64,000 nt of DNA, from positions 2,699,501-2,763,500 of the forward strand of contig JBAMJR010000099.1 of NCBI GenBank assembly GCA_038501785.1, in the 5' to 3' direction. Position 1 is the stretch's first letter. Every line of letters begins with the position of its first letter. Below, one piece after another: positions 61,501 to 64,000 of the stretch. The DNA is from Myoxocephalus aenaeus. Lineage: Eukaryota > Chordata > Actinopteri > Perciformes > Cottidae. Under the pieces are notes generated by a model that was not told the origin of the DNA, made no database searches, and was given only the letters and a program-made list of their open reading frames with translations. The position numbers and the translations under genes were made by a program.

Positions 61501-61753
61501 AAGGAGTCAGCTGAGGTGGTTCGGGCATCTAGTCAGGATGCCTCCTGGACGCCTCCCATTAGAGGTTTTCCAGGCACGTCCAACTGGTAGGAGGCCCCGG
61601 GGAAGACCGAGGACACGCTGGAGGGATTATATCTCCCGGCTGGCCTTGGAACGCCTCGGGGTCCCCCAGGATGAGCTGGAAAGTGTTGCGGGTGAGAGGG
61701 AAGCCTGGGTCGGCCTGCTGAACCTGCTGCCACCGCGACCCGACCCCGGATAA
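58574..61753 (+). CDS. Rex3 endonuclease-reverse transcriptase, intact 1,059-codon ORF
   Basis: The protein nicks the target and reverse-transcribes the element's RNA there. The N-terminal region is basic (Arg/Gly/Pro rich). An AP-type endonuclease domain follows: LGTWNVTSL near residue 95, GDFNAH at 231-236, and STDHH at 325-329, with the catalytic Asp and His. The reverse transcriptase contains GKAPGVDEIRPEML, NYRGITLLSLPGK, QCGFRPGRGTVDQLF, VDLEKAFDRVPR, GLRQGCPLSP and the active-site FADD at 798-801. The C-terminus has TYGHELWVVTERTRS and ends PPRPDPG. There is no RNase H domain, as usual for RTE. No stop or frameshift interrupts it, so it may still be active. The true start could be a later ATG, such as the one beginning MDQQPCGL. 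Confidence 0.95.
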   Translation: MNYGPRIVATSPGQGKPGHPPRARPRRGARQRASGGRAFAHGARSGSARKKIMDQQPCGLTTRRGKHRGRVLCRPGSGPGRRPGRADRRQHRLALGTWNVTSLAGKEPELVQEVERYQLDIVGLTSTHSTGSGTKLLEKGWTLSFSGVAQGERRRAGVGILTSPRLSAAMLEFSPENERVASLRLRVAGSKALTVVCAYAPNSISEYPAFLESVGGVLERAPPADSIVLLGDFNAHVGNDRETWRGVIGRNGLPDLNPNGALLLDFCASHSLSITNTMFEHKVAHKCTWYQNTLGRRSMIDFVVVSSDLRPYVLDTRVKRGAELSTDHHLVVSWIRWRGSRLERPGKPKRVVRVNWERLAEDPVREVFNSHLRKSFSQIPREAGDMESEWTMFKASIVDAAVRSCGRKVIGACRGGNPRTRWWTPGVREAVKLKKEAFRAWLAQGSPEAADRYRQARRAAAAKVADAKTRAWEEFGEAMEKDFRLASRKFWQTIRRLRKGKQGLPQAVLSVGGELLTRTVDIVGRWKEHFEELLNPANMSSGEGAAPEVLGVVAPISLAEVTKVVKKLLGGKAPGVDEIRPEMLKALDIVGLSWLTRLCSVAWGSGTVPMDWQTGVVVPIFKKGDRRVCSNYRGITLLSLPGKAYARVLERRLRPLVEPQIQDEQCGFRPGRGTVDQLFTLARLLEGSWEFAQPVYMCFVDLEKAFDRVPRGVLWGVLREYGVPDPLARAIRSLYACSRSCVRILGSKSDTFPVGVGLRQGCPLSPVLFVTFMDRISRRSQGAEKIRFGNLGIASLLFADDVVLFASSDRDLQHSLGRFAAECEAAGMRVSTSKSEAMVLCRKPVDCSLQVGTNCLPQAKEFKYLGVLFTSEGKVEREIDRRIGAAAAVKQALYRSVLVKRELSRKAKLSIYWSVYVPTLTYGHELWVVTERTRSRIQAAEMSFLRRVAGLSLRDRVRSSDIRRELGVESLLLRVERSQLRWFGHLVRMPPGRLPLEVFQARPTGRRPRGRPRTRWRDYISRLALERLGVPQDELESVAGEREAWVGLLNLLPPRPDPG

Positions 61754-61964
61754 GCGGTCGAAAATGGATGGATGGATGGATTATCAGTCATAACCAGTGA
61801 ACCAGTCATAACCTCCCCTTATTGAAGTTCAACAAAGATCCTTTAAGTTCAACTAAACTGACTTGGTAAAACACCATCATTAAAATGTTCCCAAAGTCCA
61901 GCCATTATAAAGGATATTGAATAAATATCAACCTTGTATACATATTGATGCATTTGCTGTCATC

Positions 61965-62589
61965 TAGTGATGTGTCCTTTCGTGTCGAGGCTTCGATGCG
62001 CGTGTCGAGTAATCCAGGTAGATTTTGGTGAAGCGCGTATCGAGGCTCGTGTCGATGACGTATGTGGTGACGTTCGAAGCCTCGCGAGCCGGCCGTACCA
62101 CGTGACTGATTCAGAAAATGGTTCGTGGGTTCGTGGGTGCGATTTGAAATAAGGGGCAGCGAAACTCAATGGATTTCCCCCTTCCTCTCTGTACCCCAGC
62201 GTCATCTGTGCCTGTGAAAGGGTATTTTATAAAGCAGGCAAAATAGTCTCAAAAAGCCCAGCACTGTGGAAAAGTTCTTATTTAAAAAAAAAAAAAATTA
62301 GACACATCAACATGGACTAGCGGAGCCGAGGCTCGAAACACCGATCCTCTGACTGAAAGACGGGTAATCTAACCACTGACCCACAGTCACATCACAACTT
62401 TTTTCCCAATTTGTTTCCACCTTTGATTTTGACCCCGCCATTATATCATAAAGATAGACACAAGTTTTACATGTATGTCCACTTGGTGGCGCAGTGGAGC
62501 AAATGAAGCCCCATGAAGCTTCGGCCCATGACCGAACCAATTGGATGGAAAGCTTCAATGCTTCAGGAAGCTTCATCTCGCCATCACTA
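61965..62589. mobile_element. 625-bp hAT-like MITE nested in hAT copy 2
   Basis: Termini TAGTGATG and CATCACTA are perfect inverted repeats. The 8-bp target duplication is CTGTCATC (61957-61964, 62590-62597). hAT copy 1 at about 20290-20310 has the uninterrupted site. There is no transposase. A weak tRNA-like stretch lies on the minus strand around 62318-62390. Confidence 0.9.
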
Positions 62590-62745
62590 CTGTCATCTCT
62601 TTGAATCCCCTATGGCTAACGCAGGCTTGTGGTCATTTTCGGCAGGTCGCGTGGTTGCAAATTGCTCAAAGTGCTGAAATGTGCGCTCAGAAATAAAAGA
62701 AATTGCTCAGTGCCGGAAAAAATTAGAGGGAACATTGGTTGCAGC

Positions 62746-64000
62746 CCTCCGTCATTTTAGCGTTAATTAGATTAGTTTTGATGACTTTTCTATCAGCACA
62801 CAAACACTATGACCCTCATCAACAGTCTGGCCAGTCTTTTATTGTCAATTACAGAGCAAAGACAAATTAACACAAATAATAATTATAACAATAATTAACA
62901 TTTTTGTATAACAGACACTTTAATCTGTAGTGCACTTTAAACATTTGAACACCTCCATGTTAAAGACAGTTCAAGGACAAACCATCTGCTGAGTCGAGCG
63001 GCCACTTCATTGAAGAGGTCAGTGTTTCCTTTTAAAAAGGAGCCTGAAGACACATTTATCTCTTTAATACTCGTCTGTGGGGGCTTAGGGGCATACATAT
63101 CACATGTATTGCTTTAAGTAGTTTCTCACGAGAGAGCGTGGGCCTCGTGAGGGATTGTACACATAAAGCAAAGCCTGATGAGGACGGTATGGACTCTGGA
63201 GATCCATTAACAGGTTAGTACACATAACATTGTTGTAAAATGAAGAGGGTCCCAAATGTGTCCGAGGGATCACAGGATGAGTAAAAGTGCAAGACACATT
63301 GTTTAGTAAAACTTTACATTTCTTATCACACTTCTCCACAATTTCTGTGTTATACCTGTGAAATACTGCAATACTATTGTCTCCCTTTGGGGCCTCTAGA
63401 TATCACTCAAGTAAAACAATCTGAGAAAGAAAACATGCTGTTTGGTTCAACTGCTGTGTCAGTTAGTGAGCTTTAGCAGTGCTGGCGGGCATGTTGCCTT
63501 TTTTATTTATTTTTAGAAACAAGGCTATAGCTGGATCCCTCCGTTTCCAGTCTTTAAGTTAAGGTAAGCTAACCAGCTGCTGGCCCCAGCTACTTATTTG
63601 CCTGACATATTTTAAGTATCAATAATTTCAGTCCAAGAGGTGCTTAATACATTTTGATAAGTATGTTGCTGCACGTTAAGAGTATGACTGTTATCTATTA
63701 AATTGTGGTAATTTTGGACTGAACCCCTTCATAATGTAGTGCATTCAAGGTTCATATTCTTAAAACGAACATCACCTAAAGAGTGATGTGTCAACCCCTC
63801 CAACAACAACAACAACAGACAGACGGATCAGTGCAATTAACTCGACTCTATTATCCCAAAAGCTGCGACGTTAGAAACAAGTGCTGATTAGGCTGAGGCA
63901 ACCCTTTTGTGCATGATTGCATATACAGCAGGTAGATACACATCAAACACAAACACACACGCGCACACCTAATAACCTTCCACACTCACTCACTCACTCG
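62746..64000. other. right end of the window, no gene recognised
   Basis: Mostly AT-rich, with short simple repeats ((aac)n near 63802, (cact)n at the very end). The minus ORF at 63100-63339 has no recognisable domain. No further HTR3-like exon was seen on either strand. Confidence 0.5.

Larger units (their letters stand above)
58417..61779 (+). mobile_element. full-length Rex3 (RTE clade) LINE
   Basis: An autonomous-type non-LTR retrotransposon of about 3.36 kb. It is flanked by an 11-bp target duplication ATTATCAGTCA (58405-58415, 61780-61790); the hAT copy 1 sequence near 20115-20130 shows the empty site. The 3' tail is (GATG)n, as reported for Rex3. The segments 60407-60426 and 60851-60871 match the standard Rex3 PCR primer sites as I remember them. 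A single long ORF fills most of the element. The 5' leader of about 157 bp may fold as an HDV-like ribozyme. Fragments of the same family occur at five other places in this window, mostly antisense. Confidence 0.95.
57476..62737 (+). mobile_element. hAT element copy 2, complete at both ends, carrying nested Rex3 and MITE
   Basis: The ends CAGTGTTCCCTCTAA and TTAGAGGGAACATTG are inverted repeats (one mismatch). The 8-bp target duplication is GTTGCAGC (57468-57475, 62738-62745). Without its two insertions the element is about 1.3 kb. The only coding trace is the N-terminal ORF at 57878-58081, equal to 15947-16150 in copy 1. It sits 36 bp right of the 1,623-bp hAT. Confidence 0.93.

Overview
The window is vertebrate nuclear DNA, almost certainly from a teleost fish. 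It has spliced genes with GT-AG introns, and its repeats are of fish type: Rex3, several hAT families including a Tol2-like one, Tc1, PIF/Harbinger and a fish L1. There are no bacterial features.

The gene content is one family. Five pentameric ligand-gated channel subunit genes of the serotonin 5-HT3 (HTR3) type lie in tandem, all on the plus strand. They are called A to E here: A (19-2696, its 5' exons lie left of the window), B (3382-8591), C (23065-27894), D (38582-44523) and E (46241-52581). All share the nine-exon layout and the same intron phases. Each encodes the ligand-binding domain with a 13-residue Cys-loop, four membrane segments with a cation-type M2, and the pre-M4 amphipathic (MA) helix. 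A/B and C/E are the closest pairs by sequence; D is the outlier. A fossil exon 5 at 22.0 kb marks a lost sixth member.

Two of the five genes carry possible lesions. B keeps a signal-peptide exon but no in-frame ATG before the hydrophobic core. D has exon 2 split by a 1,623-bp hAT element with an 8-bp target duplication; everything else in D is intact. An apparently identical twin of this hAT sits at 55817-57439.

The spaces between genes are filled with nested transposons whose order can be read from target duplications and empty sites. At 15.3-20.6 kb an antisense Rex3 fragment holds a hAT, which holds a PIF/Harbinger element. At 30.8-36.5 kb a long inverted-repeat structure holds a hAT and a retroposon. 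At 55.8-62.7 kb two hATs lie 36 bp apart; the second contains a full-length Rex3 (RTE-clade LINE) with an uninterrupted 1,059-codon ORF, and a 625-bp MITE. The 5' end of this Rex3 can be folded in a way that recalls HDV-like ribozymes.

The subunits presumably co-assemble or act as homopentamers at the plasma membrane of excitable or sensory cells. That is inferred from the family. All assignments were made by reading the sequence without database searches.
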